A DNA stretch of 64,000 bases from Selaginella tamariscina (lineage: Eukaryota; Streptophyta; Lycopodiopsida; Selaginellales; Selaginellaceae), in the NCBI GenBank assembly GCA_003024785.1, contig PUQB01000661.1, positions 64,063-128,062 of the forward strand, written 5' to 3'. Every line of letters starts with the position of its first letter. The first letter of the stretch is position 1. The notes below the pieces were generated by a model. The model searched no databases and was not told the DNA's origin. It was given only the letters and a program-made list of their open reading frames with translations. Shown here piece after piece: positions 21,096 through 34,089 of the stretch. The position numbers were made by a program, and so were the translations under genes.

Positions 21096-22369
21096 GGTAC
21101 AACCCTTTGTTGTGCCGCCCTAACTTCCAGATGCCAGGGGTACGTCCCACCTTCAGGGTAGCTTACCTTTAACGTTGGCGAATCCATGCCTGGGAGGACT
21201 TGTCGGAATGCACGTTCCAAGAGGCAGAGGTTGAGGCTTGTCTCCAGCCTCTTCCTCCACGTCAAGCTAGGTGTAGCACTCACGGCCAAGCAAGGCACAT
21301 CCGTGTCCTTGACCAACTGTGGACGTGGGATCTTGTTTGATAGGTTCACGTTACCTGGTTCCTGAGGGTTCATTGAGGGGTTCTAGAGTTGGCATTTAGG
21401 AACCACGTTTGTGGTACTTGGTGCAACTCTTGAATCTAAGGGCTATGGCATGATAGCCCACATCATGGAAGGCAGTGTCACATGGAGATGTGACACTAGG
21501 CTAAGCGTCACATGGTACAACGCCCGAGGCACGCCCTTTGGGGTTATGTCATGGGCTTGTTGCTAAGGGGTTGGATACTCTAGCAAACAGGCATGCTTGT
21601 GCTTGCACTAGGGTGCTAAGCCTTGGGCATCCGCTTAAGGGAGGTTAGGTTTCGTAACTAGGTGTGCTTTGGCACACTTGGCTAGGGGAGTGTTCTCCTT
21701 GGAATCCAGGGGTTGAACAACCTAAGCTCATTAGCAGAAGCCCTTTCGTAAGGCACTCGCAAGGTCATGTGCTTAGGGTTATCCCAAACCTAGCCTTAGG
21801 GAGTTTGCGTAGCAGAACACTCGTGGCGCACACTCGTGTCCTCACTAAGTACTAGCCCTAGGTTTAGGGTATAACTTGGCCACTCAAACCCTTAGGGGTT
21901 AGTCGTGGTTCAGGGTACCCCTTGTCGCCCTAAAGGGGTTGTACTCCCGGATGAGGGTGATTCCTCAAGGGGTAAGTGACAATGCCTTAGCTCTGTCTAG
22001 GGGTATGTGTGGAACACACGTCTCCTTGATGGGGGTTAGGGCATGAGCCTATCTAGGTCTTCTATGGCAAAACCCTAAGTCAACTAGGGTTATCCCTCAA
22101 GGGTTTTGGGGGCAGACACTCTAGGGAGACTTAGGCTAAACCCTAAGTCAACTGGGGTTATCCCTCAAGGGTTTTTGGGGGTAGACACTCTAGGGAGACT
22201 TAAGATAAACCCTAAGTCTCCTGTCCACTTGGGCATTAGAGTCTAACCTTAGGGGTCGTTGGGGTTGTTCTAGGAAACTTAACGTTGCTCACACAAGGTG
22301 ATAACGCCGAATGGCCACTTGGCAGCCACGTGTTGCCACAAGTTGGCCCTTTGGGTTAAAACTCTGACA
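21096..22369 (+). repeat. D1, right part of the split solo-LTR-like repeat
   Basis: Continues the D repeat after element C: ACCTTCAGGGTAGCTTACC, TTTAACGTTGGCGAATCCATG and later blocks align with D2 (32400 onward). It ends GGGTTAAAACTCTGACA. With 5518-5820 the restored repeat is about 1.57 kb, longer than D2/D3 partly because of the tandem repeat at 22071-22207. No gene is seen. Confidence 0.82.
22071..22215 (+). repeat. 68-69-bp tandem repeat inside D1
   Basis: AACCCTAAGT starts at 22071, 22139 and 22208; the units share TATCCCTCAAGGGTTTT and AGACACTCTAGGGAGACTTA. Two full units plus the start of a third. D2 and D3 lack the duplication. Confidence 0.85.
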
Positions 22370-25300
22370 ATATGTTCATAGAATATTTGTTCTTGCAAAT
22401 AATCGAAGTGTTAGTATTAAAGATTGTATGATATAAATCTAATATATATATATATAAGAGATATATATGTATGAATTATATATTATATAACATGTTTAAA
22501 AATGAAATTTCGGTCTTACCTTCTTTGTACTTGTTTCATTTAGTTCCTTATAATTTAAGTAGAAATATAATATATATATATATATATATATAACGAAAGA
22601 GAGAGACACACGTGGAGTCAAAATGAAACTCTATCACTAGATACAATGGTGATCTTGCAATATTGATGCTATTTCTTTGCTTATCTGAGCTCATACTATA
22701 CTAACCCTAACCCTTAATTGACGTTGAAGATCTAAAACTTTATCTTTAAATTGGACGATGGATATTAACTAGAATAAAGAATTTTAAATCTAAGAAAAAA
22801 CCTTATGACCTTGATATGGTTTATTAGCATGTCAATTTATCATTATGTTTATCACATGTGTAATGGAGCTATAGTGTATGTATAGGGTGCAAGGAAATAA
22901 ACACGCACACACACACCACACGCACACATGTATATATGTATATGTGTGTGTGTGTGTTATTGTGTATAAGATTATACACTTTAAAAAATATTGTATATAT
23001 AATTCATTAAACGATAAAGATGCTTATATATATAATATTGCACCTCATGCACACACACATATATATTATTATATATGAAATTTTAGACTTTAAAACATAT
23101 TCATGTGTTTTGTATATATACTTTGTTAAAGATACATATATATTTGTTATTGTGTACAGGATTACACACTTAAAACATATTTATATATTATATATATACT
23201 ACTGCATATTATATATCCTCATATACACTCTCCCCATTCACCATGTATCCCATTAGAAATGTTATTCAAGATACCACATTTTGGAGAGGCAAACACTCTA
23301 TATGCTTCTGGTGTGCACCTACACTTGGCATACATATCAACAAAAGCAGTTTTCACATATATCTTTATTATATATTAAATTTAATGCATATTATATATTT
23401 ATATGGTACCTCGATTGTATACATATGCATCTACATACACATATAGCTATGTTTATCAATTGATACCTCACTTATAAAATCAATTGTGAAGCCTTGTAAA
23501 TTTTGTTTAAAATTTATATCTCTAATGACCATTAAAGCTTATAATTACTCATTAATTATATTAATTATAAATATACAACTCAATTTTCAATTAAAACCAT
23601 ATTAAAAAACCACATATAAAGTCAATTATTTTTGTACTTTAACAATTTTTAAAGACATAGTGTACTATTTAAAGTAATATTTTAATGCTCAATTATAATT
23701 TTAATTATATCTACTATACAAAACCACACACATGGCTATTTCAACCATAATGCACTTTGTAAAAGTCCATATGAAATAATATGTATAAAAAATAAAATAT
23801 AAATTTCAAAAACTAACCTATTCGGGTTGCTGTGAAAATAACAACAAAATACATCTCGTTCTTATACTTTAACAATTAAATGTTAACTTACAGCATGTTA
23901 TAATAATTTTATTTCATGTTTGAATATAGTTTTTAACCATGTTTCTCACCCTAATGGTTTGTATTTACTATAGTAAATACAAAGGTTAATAATAATATGG
24001 AATTAAACTTTACAATTCCAATATAAATAAATATGTTTCTAATTAAGTATTAAATGTCGTTCATATAAAGATTAATGTTTAATTGTGATCATCCTAAGGA
24101 TTGTGAAGTTTGAGTGTAACTAATTTGAGTTCAAATTGTTATAAAATTTCTTTCTTGTCAATTTACATTCCCTACACAGTTTTAAATTCTTTCATAAATA
24201 CAATTTCAACATTTATTAAATTAAAAGTTATTTTATTTTATCACTGATTTGTTTTTCACTTGTTACAAGTTATTTAAAATTTATAATCTATGTACACTTA
24301 CATGGCACCTATGTGACTTTTCCGATGGTAGCCAATTTTACTTGATTAAATAGCTATTGAGCATAAATTCGATTAAAATAGTTTAATTCACTACCCAAAA
24401 AATACAATTACTTATGAAAGCACAAGAATTTGTGAAGGCTTTATCACGCATACACACACTTATAAAGTTGTGTTTATAAGTTTGCAGATCCTACAAATTT
24501 ATAAACTCAAATTTAATATACATATTGTACCTATGTATATCGTATACTAATTAGATTTTTCAATAATTAATTAATTCATTTTAATATTATTTATTTATAA
24601 TATTACATTTAAAAATAAATGGCAACTTTATTTTTGCCACTTTACCCATGTACGGCTTCATGGAATAAAGAATAGGATGGTTAAATATGAAAATGGATTA
24701 TAAATTCTAATATTTATTTCAAATATATATACATATATATGCTTTATAATATATAAAGTACCGAACTAGTATTTATACTTAATAGTATATCACCATGTGT
24801 GGAATAAAGAATAAGGTGGTAAATTTCAAATTTTAAACACCAATTTGTAAAACCCTTTCACAAAGGTTTTGAGCAAGTTTAAGGAAGTTATATTGAGAAT
24901 ATGGTGAGAAGAAGATGTGATTGAATGGTGCTCAAATAAGCCATGCCAATGGCACTCAAATAGGTGGATAGAATTAATGGCACTATAGCTCGATGCCTCC
25001 AACACAACATATAACTCACAGCTTGGCAAACAGGTGGTGTGCCACCACTAAATCACACTGCCCAAATCAATTCATAGCTAATAGAATTTTTATATCACAG
25101 CCAGTAATGGCTCATTGCTAGACTTAAATCACAACTTCGACTCCCAAAAACTCAAACTTGATAAAAATTAAGTTTAAGGACTGATGAAAATATAATGCGG
25201 ATGAGTTGGAGATCTCGCAGAGTAAGTGTCACTCGATAAATCTGCCATTCGATTTTCTTTTTTTGTCTTTCCCTCTTTCTTAACCTTTTCATATTTCTTC

Positions 25301-26136
25301 GCTTGAGCCACCTTCTCATGTTCTTATTATTTCTTTCTCATTTGCAGTATTTTCTTCTCCTAGCACATCAATTGTTTGTGACTCTTATGATTCTCATTCT
25401 CAATCAAGTGTTGAGTTGAGTGCTTTATGTCTTTCTTATACTAATCTGGATATTAAACATGTATGTGTAGTCAAGAATCTTGCTTTTATTTCGTTTGTAT
25501 AATCTTTAATTATTTTTGATGTTGATGTTCCAAGGGTTGAGTCACTTTTGCTAGAATTTTAGGTTGAGTGTATTTCCTCGGTTATGAGTGCCATTAAGAG
25601 TCTTTGCCTTACCGTTATTGCTAAGGAGTTTTTTTATTTCCTTAAAAGGGTATGCCCATTTTAAATGTTGAGATATATATTGAAGATGTTAACCAGTGTG
25701 AGTCTCTTGCTTCTCTTGTGGTGGCCAAAGTATTTTATAATAGGATACCCTTATTATTCAGCCTTTATGTTCTTTGAACACATTTCTTCCTTATTTTTTT
25801 ATTTCTGCCTTAACAAATGTTGAAAATTTCTTTTCTAATGCTTCTTTATTCATATTTTTCTTTTCCACTTTTTTCCTTAAGTTTCTCACTTTTTTTGCCT
25901 CAATTTGGAGGGGTACAGGGACGGATGAGAGTCCGACCCCGATGATGGAGTAAGGACAAGTGGATACGATAATGGAGCAAAGACAAACAATATGGATTGT
26001 GGAGTGAGAATGAGCATAGCAAATCCGAATGGAACATCCGACCTCGACATAATGAGGTTGAACAGATGCAATAGTGAAGTGAGGCCAAACACAGAGAGAG
26101 AAATAAGGACAAATGCAACGAGTCCGAACAGAGCTA
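22370..26136 (+). repeat. S1: segmental duplication, copy 1
   Basis: Matches S2 (59123-62900) in the same orientation from ATATGTTCATAGAATATTTG to CGAGTCCGAACAGAG with only scattered substitutions, small indels and microsatellite-length changes. Strongly AT-rich with TA and CA/GT microsatellites (for example 22561-22592 and 22905-22960). Its last 250 bp are GC-richer with degenerate ATGGAGTNAGGACAA-like units. No recognisable gene; short frames are chance or decayed. Confidence 0.88.
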
Positions 26137-26450
26137 GGGCTTCAAATTTTTTTTTCCTTCAAAGAAGGATGTAAAGAACGAATAAAGTGAATCTGACCTT
26201 CCATGTGCGGTGCTGGACAAGGATGAAGGTTGTGAGTCCAAGTTATATGGGTCTCGAATGTTGACCCAGGGAAGACGCAAAAGTAGGTTATATTGATCAT
26301 CATGAGTATGAGTTACAGTGGTCTTGGAGAACGATCGGCAAACAAACTCAAGATGTATTGTTTAATGTAATGGCATTTTAAATTAGAGTGGCTCTCAAAA
26401 TCGTTTGCTTTGGTTCAAAAATACGACTTCTAAGACTTTAAATACATATA

Positions 26451-26490
<40 letters not shown>

Positions 26491-26600
26491 ATCTTTAAAT
26501 GCATGTATATATACAGTGTATATATCGATGGTATTACCCTGTTAAGTAATCTAAACCCAATTAATATACATATTCGAATTAGGGGTGAAAATTCTAGGCA
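26137..26600. other. Spacer between S1 and CR copy 0
   Basis: A 460-bp stretch with no gene; it contains a long AT microsatellite (about 26440-26490) and is absent from the matching junction at 62900, where S2 joins CR flanking DNA directly. Confidence 0.6.
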
Positions 26601-27330
26601 ATGGAAGGGAAAATGAGGGTGGCTGTACCAGGCGGCCAGTTCAAGACTTTCAAGCCGGAGTCCCCAACAGATAGCGTGACATCGCGTCTTGAAAAGCTGT
26701 ATGGTGTCAGAGATCCGCTCGATGCTGAAGGTGACTCGGTTGTCGAGGATAAACTGCGTGCAAGCAGTTATGAGTACGCTGTTTCAGGTATGGCTTTCTT
26801 CTGATATGCCGCTTGATTTGGCTTGATTTCTCCATGTTTTGAGCGATTTGTGATTGCATGTGTTGCTCACAGCTATGGCGTCTTGTTTATACCTGTGCGT
26901 TTAGTGTTTTGGATCTGGTTTTGTGCTTACCATGCCCTGGATCCACCAGATCCAGGCCCCTTGTTTTGCAGCTTGGATCTGGTGGATCATTTGTGTGTCG
27001 GTGGGCTTGTTTCCTCTTTGTTTTCCTTGAGCAAATTGCAAAACCCTTTGTTTTCCTTTTCTTCGGATCTCTTCATGTCTTTTTCTGGTTGCGAAGCTAG
27101 GGCCGCAAAGCCATCTCAGAGCTGGTGTTGTGTGCTCTGGATCTGTTATTGCCGGTCTTAGATCTTGTGGGTGTTGTTTCTCTCTCGCTGACAAATCTGT
27201 GTTTGTTTTGTTTTTGCTACCCTTGCTCCTGGTCATGCTGGTAAGTATTATTTATGTTTTGGCTACTATTGTCCCTTGTCCGTTACTTGTGGTGCTCATT
27301 GGCTAGGATCTGTTTGGCTAAATATGTTCC
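26601..27330 (+). pseudogene. CR copy 0: 5' fragment of a Crinkler/RHS-like gene with a different first exon
   Basis: A 63-residue open exon starts MEGKMRVAVPGGQF and ends SSYEYAVSG at a GT donor (GTATGGC). The following DNA (about 26990-27245) matches the first intron and small second exon of CR copy 1 (28385-28640), including CTTGCTCCTGGTCATGCTG followed by GTAAGT. The first exon is unrelated to the MGVDLRSMLD coiled coil of the other copies and I do not recognise it. The NTPase part is missing. It is either a truncated paralogue or a remnant of an alternative first exon. Confidence 0.5.
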
Positions 27331-28014
27331 TTGATCTTTTTGGAGCCCTAACTTGAGTTGAGATTAGAGTTAAGGGTTTTAACCTTAACCAAATCTAATC
27401 ACCAAAATACCATACATATTGAATATATCAAGCAAGGTCACTATCATTCTCAGGTAGAGCCACCTGTCCCGCAAATAAGAAAAGAACCTCTTAAACTTGT
27501 ATTTCTCGTCTGGTCCCTAATAGTTATAACCTTAATGACCCATGTGGCAGTTATAACACTCAAGTTCCAAAGACTTTACAAATCGATCGTTTAAGGAAGC
27601 AAGTTTATATATTACTTTTTAATCCTTAGGGAAACAAAGAACAAGATGAAAATACAATTGGTGTTTAATTAAATTACAATTTTACATCTATTGATCTATT
27701 GCACTGCCGCTTTCACATTCCACTGCCACTGTGTCTTTCTCTCCACCGCCTTGAAAGGTTACAGAATATTTTAGGCATACTATTGACACATTCTTATATA
27801 ATACACTTACCATCATACATACTCCGTACTTCATACTCGTACACGTGGGTATAGAATATTCTTAACCATCGTTCGTTTGACTACCGTTGAAAGACGTTGA
27901 TTTTATTCCATTGACCGGCTTTGACTTTTGTAAGTTGGGGACCCATCAATCGTCGTCGTTGAAACTTGGATCTAAATCTTGGCCGTCAAAGCTGAAGTCC
28001 TAGGGTTTGGAGGA

Positions 28015-30476
28015 TATGGGTGTCGACTTGCGCTCTATGCTGGATGTGCAACGAGAAATCGATGGGGTGCAACGAGAAATCGATGGGGTGCAACGAAAAA
28101 TCGATGACGTGGAGTTTCAACTTTCGATCGCGAAAGATCCCGAAGAGAAAAAGTACCTGCGAGAGAAGGAGAAGCAGGTGCGAGAGAAGGAGAAGCAGCT
28201 GCGAGATGAGAAGATGCAGCTGCGAGAGAAGGAGAAACAGCGGACTCTTGCCAAAGGTATGGTTCTGCTGTTGATGATTTGATTCTAGTAGGTCAGCGAT
28301 TGATTGTTCTTTAAGGCTATGTGTTTCGTCTTGCCTTGAGCTTCTCATGACCCTGGATTTGGGCGAGTTTGTTCCTGTTTGTTTCGGTGGCCATGGCGTG
28401 GTGGGCTTGTTTCCTCTTTGTTTTCCCTTCTGAGCAAATTGCAAAAGCTTTTCTTTTTCTCAAAGCCATCTCAGAGCTGGTGTTGTGTGCTCTGGATCTG
28501 TTATTGCTGGTCTTAGATCTTGTGGGTGTTGTTCTGTTTATTGATTTCGACTTTCTCTCGCTGACAAATCTGTGTTTGTTTTTGCAGCTCCTGCCCCTGC
28601 CCTTGCTCCTGGTCATGCTGGTAAGTGTTATTTACTATTGTCCCTTGTCCGTTACTTGTGGTCTTCTGGGTGTTTTGGATTTATTGTGTTTTCTTGTACT
28701 TCTAGAACATCTCTGAGGTGCCCCTGCGTGACGACGACTTCACTGTCAAGGATGGCTTTATGAAGCTGCCCCGAATTGCTGGAGAACCTGGTGAGATTTA
28801 TGTTCGCGTCTCGTATAAGAGGGCCTTCCAAGGTTTCAACGACAATTACACGTTCACTCATATTTCTGGAAATCCAGGGATCGGCAAGTCATGCTGTTTG
28901 TGGTACTTCGTATCACGGCTACGCCAGTTGGGCTGCTCGATTGTAGTGCAGCTGTCGACTTTTCAAAGTTCTATTACTTCCATGGTGGAAAGTGTGAGCG
29001 GTAACAAAGGAGGTGGCAGACAAGTACCTTGACGTACCGGGAACATGGTTGCTGATCGACCAGAGGTTCAATGGCGTACGCAATTTATTTGGCCGCTCTG
29101 TGCTTTTCGCCAGTCCAAATCCTGGCAACGGTGCTGTGGAAGCAGAGAAGACTATGGACGAGGGATACTTCACAATCCTCCACATGTGCGCGTGGAAGCC
29201 TGCCGAACTGTTAGCTCTGTGGAACAGAAAGTGGCAGGACAACTTGCAGAGGACTGAGTACTCCTTGGCAGGAGAAGAGCGGGACTTTTTTAATTCCCAG
29301 GTTATACGAGTGCTGCAAATTTCATGGCACGGCTATATATCTGCGGGGGTATTGTTCGGCACTTCCGGCGTGAACTTTCACGGGTGGCGGAGACAACGGC
29401 GGGCAGTAGAGTATTACGTGAGAACGTTGCAGGAGCCGGTTAATTCCCCGTCACATAGAATCTTTCTGGAGGATCCCGAGCATAACATGAAAAGCATACG
29501 TGAAGTGAAGTTTGTGTCCCCTTGGTGCAAGAAGCGGTTTGGCCAGGAGTTCTACAGAGCTAACCTGGAGAAACGACTGGATCTCCTAGACAGGACCAAA
29601 GCTTACTCAAAGTTCGCAGCTGCTGCGGATGTGTTTTTCGAGGACTTCGCTCACAAGACGTTAAGTGCTGGTGGCGAGTTCCCTCTTTCTGATGGTTCGA
29701 GGATTACTCTTCCACCGGCGGACATCAAGCGTCACTACGGCAACAATTTCACCTTCACCGATTCCGACAGGGACAAGTACGTACTTCTGCTGAGTCGCAC
29801 GCTCCCCTTGGTGGATTCGATTGCCGGGAGGTTTCAGTACCTCCTCCAAGTCACTCGAGCAAAGGAGCGAAGGCCCATGTGGAAATCCGATTATGAGGAG
29901 TTGGTTAAAGTTTGCGAATCAATTGGCCAGCAGAAACCAATCTTCGTGCTAGTCATTCCGGAGGGTCATTGTGAGCTGCCGTATACCAAGCTCAAGACAC
30001 CCAAAACGGATGCTGACACCAAGCTTGAAACACCGGAAACGGATGCTGACACCAGGCTGAAGAGGCCCAAAACGGATGCTCACACCAACCTCAAGACGCC
30101 CAAAACGGATGCTCACACAACACCAAGCTCACAAAACGGATGCTGACGGTCAACGAAAAAGAAAGCGGTCCAGTTATTCGATCACGGAGTTGAAAGAGGC
30201 AAAGCAGTTGATTCTCCCCAGACCGGAAAAAGCGGAGCTGGTACCTGATTATCGCCTGGAGTTGCAGCAGGTGATGGAAGACATGGAGCGTGTTGCTCGT
30301 GAGAAGGGGCCTCTATTCGAAGTTGAAGATGAGGAGTGTGAAGAGTGTGGCCTATGGGAAGGGGATGACTGGATAGTCTGTGGTGAATGCAAAAGTGGTA
30401 CCACCGGGTGTGTGCGAAATGGACTGCTGAAGATATGAGGTCTCCATTTTTCTGTAAGCTGTGCAAGAATGTCTAA
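28015..30476 (+). pseudogene. CR copy 1: Crinkler/RHS-like P-loop NTPase with coiled coil and PHD end
   Basis: Exon 1 (28015-28256) encodes MGVDLRSMLD, three VQRxIDx heptads and charged REKEKQ coiled coil. A 33-bp exon 2 (28588-28620) encodes APAPALAPGHA. Exon 3 encodes the NTPase with Walker A GNPGIGKS (28868-28891), VLFASPNPG and CAWKPAELLALW, as in Crinkler/RHS proteins. A region with LVDS and LQVTRAK resembles the restriction-endonuclease-like part of that family. About four or five TPKTDADTKL-type 11-residue units follow, then a PHD-like C-terminus. Crinkler/RHS proteins are known as nuclear effectors and transposon-linked nucleases. This copy looks broken (about three breaks). Closely related to copies 2 and 3. 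Confidence 0.8.
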
Positions 30477-30978
30477 GTGTCTTGAGATTGACATTCTGAT
30501 TTCAATAGTATATATAAAGTATAGTGTTCATCCCATTGAATTTAACGATATGGAAATGGATATTCTGATATTAGTGGAAGTAGTTTAACATTAATTATAT
30601 ACATACATACGTACGTACGTACATATATTAAAATAAATTCCAAACCGTTCCATGCATGGAACCTCTTTAATAAAATATAATGTATCGATGATATAATATA
30701 TATTTGAAGGATACGCTTTAACGATGTTGTAATTAACATTTCATTTATAAATTATAATGATTAGTGCATAAGTGGTGCTTCTAGACAAAGATAATCATAC
30801 ATAAGCCGCAGAAAATGTTATTTTTATTGGCTTTATGGGACCTCCATTTTTAAACTCATTACTTGGTGTAATTATCCAAAAACCGATGTTAGGCTTCACC
30901 ACAAATTATATATATAATAACACTGTTATTGATATTTTATGGGATATATTTATATGTCCTTTCTAAAGTTTGAGTTTA

Positions 30979-31012
<34 letters not shown>

Positions 31013-31700
31013 CCTATACACATAAAACTGTGAATTTTATAATGGTGATATGTTTATTTAAATTGATCAGACTATTTAGTAATAATAATTATTTATGTAT
31101 ATATATTTGTGTGTCTCCATATATATGTGTGTGACCTGTTGCCTGCTCACAACTTTGACATTGAAACTGATAACAGACAATAATATTAATTCAATAACTT
31201 TAACATAAATAATATTTATGCTCAATAATTTTATAGAATATAGAATATCTCTTATTTTTTATGTTAAATACTACTTTAATACACATATAGAATATCTTTC
31301 ACATCAAGATGAAACATTCTTCCGAGTGTCAAATTCGTAAAAATAATTATATTTTATTAATTCGTATAGAGACAAACCTTCAGGTATGATTTAATTATAA
31401 TTGCTATTAAGATAGTATTAGATACTATATGTTATACTCTCTCTCTCTCTCTCTCAATGTACGGTGAATATACTGGTTAATTTTATAAAGTACACATAAT
31501 GTGGTTCTAGTTTTCCAATCCTTATATAATTAACTTACTATACATATAGGGTTAGAACAAGTTTAGATAAGCTTGGTAAACCTGCTCGCTTAAGTTTACC
31601 ATCAAACAGGATTGTGAAACTCTCAAACAACAGACAAGGTGTGTGTGCATGTTCAAATTCATTGTTTGAAACACACACACACACACAGAGTAAAACTTAT
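30477..31700. other. AT-rich intergenic part of the left arm
   Basis: No gene seen. Contains GTAC/ACGT microsatellite (30607-30622) and a long CA tract (30980-31012), and matches 53690-52400 on the other strand with a gap where the right arm carries the PB1-like exon. Also partly similar to DNA upstream of the NT-C2 gene (47.5-49.4 kb). Confidence 0.7.
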
Positions 31701-31705
31701 TATTT

Positions 31706-31930
31706 TAATGCAGAAGGACGAGGGGATCGCGTTAATTGGCGAGGAAGTGACGTCATTAAGGAAACAGATAGAGAGTTTAACGCTAAGCGAGGTTAAGCTC
31801 AAGGAAGAAGTTGAACAAATCAGCTTACAGAAGCGGGAACTCGAATATCCTAGGAATTAGGATCTTGAAGATTCTCGGAATACTATCCAGGAGCTTGCTC
31901 ATGAAAAGGGAATAACAGCAAGGAATAATG
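31706..31930 (+). pseudogene. NT-C2 coiled-coil gene fragment, left arm (exon 7-like)
   Basis: Reads MQKDEGIALIGEEV and QISLQKRELEY, matching the coiled-coil exon at 44808-45115 of the main gene. Has lost part of the exon (the ELEN segment) and carries an in-frame stop after the LEYPRN part. The preceding intron with a CA tract is also shared. The exons encoding the NT-C2 domain are absent here, so this is a truncated duplicate. Confidence 0.82.
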
Positions 31931-32133
31931 ATAGTTTTGATTATGATTCTTTTTTATTTTTTTTTTGTTATTCACCGAATTATGTTGATACGCCTTAGGG
32001 GTGTAAAGAAAATATGCATGTTTAATGCACTTAGGTATCTAATGATGGTTCGGTTACGTGTCATTAGGTATTTACAAAAAACTCTATATAAAATTAGCAC
32101 TTCCATCTAAAAAATTCTTACTTTGGTTTTTTG

Positions 32134-33527
32134 TGTTATAATTAGGTGGCACACGGAACCCTAGGGTTACTTTAACCTCCCTCATGTTAGGGTTTAAGGG
32201 TCAATGAGTCATTAATTAACTCATTAAGTATATTCCTTTTAGGAATGAGATTTCATGCCAACCCATTTATGTAAATAAGAAAACAAAGGGACCTATATTA
32301 AGTAGTACATGATGAGTGAGGGTTATTGGATCATGACTAAGTTCGTTACTCTTCTCTTGGTGCAAGTTCTAACTTGTGTTGTTAAGGCACATGTCGCCTC
32401 AACTTTTAACAGTAAGGGTGTGTCCCACCTTCGAGGTAACCTATCTTTAACGTTGGCAAATCCATGTCACGGACTGTACATTCTAAGAATCAAAGGTTAA
32501 GGTTATCTTCAACCTCCTCCTATAGTCAAACTAAGAGCACTCATAGGTAAGTTCTATATGTCAAACTAAAAGCAGCACTTATAAGTAAGTCCTAATATCA
32601 AACTAAGAGCAGCACTCATAATTAAGTAAGGCACGTTCGTATCTTGTCTAATTGTGGTCGTGGATTCTAGGTTGACAAGGGTTTCTTTTATCGAGTTCCT
32701 GAGGATAACAGAAGGGTTATAGAATTAGCATTGAGAACTACATTCGTGACACCTAGTGCAACCCTTGAATTTATGGCATAATAGCCCACATATGGGAAAC
32801 ACTCCATGTGACACTAGGTTAGATGGCACATAATACAATGCTTAAGACACACGTTTGGGGTTGTCTCATGGGGTTAATCCCGAGGGGTTGGATACTCTAG
32901 TAAGTAGGCGTACATGTGTTCACATTAAAGTGTTAAACCTTGGGCATCAATTCAAGAAAGGTTAGGTTTCATAATTAAATATGCTAATGGCACACTTGGC
33001 TATGGGGTGTTTTCCTTGAGATCTAGGGGTAAGCTCATTAGTAAGAGTCCTTTTGTGAAGCACTTGTGAGGTTGTGTATTAGGGTTATTCAAACTTAATC
33101 TTGAGGAGTTACTTAGTAAAACACTCATGTTTACTTAAGGTGCACACTCGTGTCCTCACTAGGTACTAGCCATGGGACTAAGGTAAACTTAACCATTCAA
33201 ACCCTTAAGGGTTAGTTGTGATTAAAGGTACCCCTTGTCACCCTAGAGACTTCCCCGATGATGGTGGTTCCTCAAAGGGTAAGTTATTATGCCTTAGCTA
33301 TGTCACGGGGTATGTGCAAGGCATGTCTCCTTAGCTAGGGTGGACATGAGTCTGTGTAGGTCTTTTAGGACAAGATTCTAAAGTCTGCTCTATTTTATAA
33401 GGTTTGGAGGATGGTCATTTTATGGACCCTAAGTCTTATGTTAAGGGTTGTTTTAAATTTAATGCCGGAAGTCCACTTAGCAGCCACGTGTTACCACATT
33501 TTAACCTTATGGGTTAAAACTCTAACA
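32134..33527 (+). repeat. D2: solo-LTR-like repeat, left arm
   Basis: 1394 bp with ends TGTTATAATTAGGTGGCACA and GGGTTAAAACTCTAACA. Flanks are TTTTG before and CTTTG after, a near-perfect 5-bp target duplication. Non-coding and rich in CCCTAG/GGGTTA words. Same insertion as D3 in the other arm. Best read as a solo LTR of an unidentified family. Confidence 0.75.
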
Positions 33528-34089
33528 CTTTGAAGCAGAAGTTGGAAAAAGAAAAGTTTGAAGGTACTTGTAAATTAGTAACACATATATTATTAAATGT
33601 TTATAATGTAAGATATACACTTTAAACTAATACACTAATTCTTAGCATCAACCTTATAAAGCCAAGGTCGACCCAAGATCATAGGATAACCATGTGCATC
33701 CCGTCGTAGTTGCATGACATGCACATCTATAGTGAGGTGACAACCTCAGATTCTGAGAGTGAGCAAGAGGAGAAGGAATTGTATGCCCTCAAGGCGATTC
33801 CTAAGGTTGCTACGCGTATAAATAGAATTTAAAATTCCATATTGTTAATGATCTTACATTTAGTAATAAGGATGTATAATTATGTTTTCAAGGAATATGC
33901 TTTATGACATCATATTATCATACTAAATATGTATAATTTTATCTAATTAGTGTACTCTATTACCTTAACTTGTCTATAAGTGAAGGAATTCATTTCTTAA
34001 TTACTTTAGGATTTATCATTATATGCTATTATATAATATAATACATACTATGCTATGTACAAATTCTTTTGTCCGTGTGTGTTAGAGAG

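Noticed and set aside
21068-21373. 101-residue minus-strand frame in D1 as a gene
   Set aside because: It crosses the border of element C into D1, so it cannot be an old coding region; D2 and D3 do not keep it.
22370-26136. S block as a DNA transposon or LTR element
   Set aside because: No terminal inverted repeats, TG..CA ends or target duplications at the shared borders; better explained as segmental duplication.
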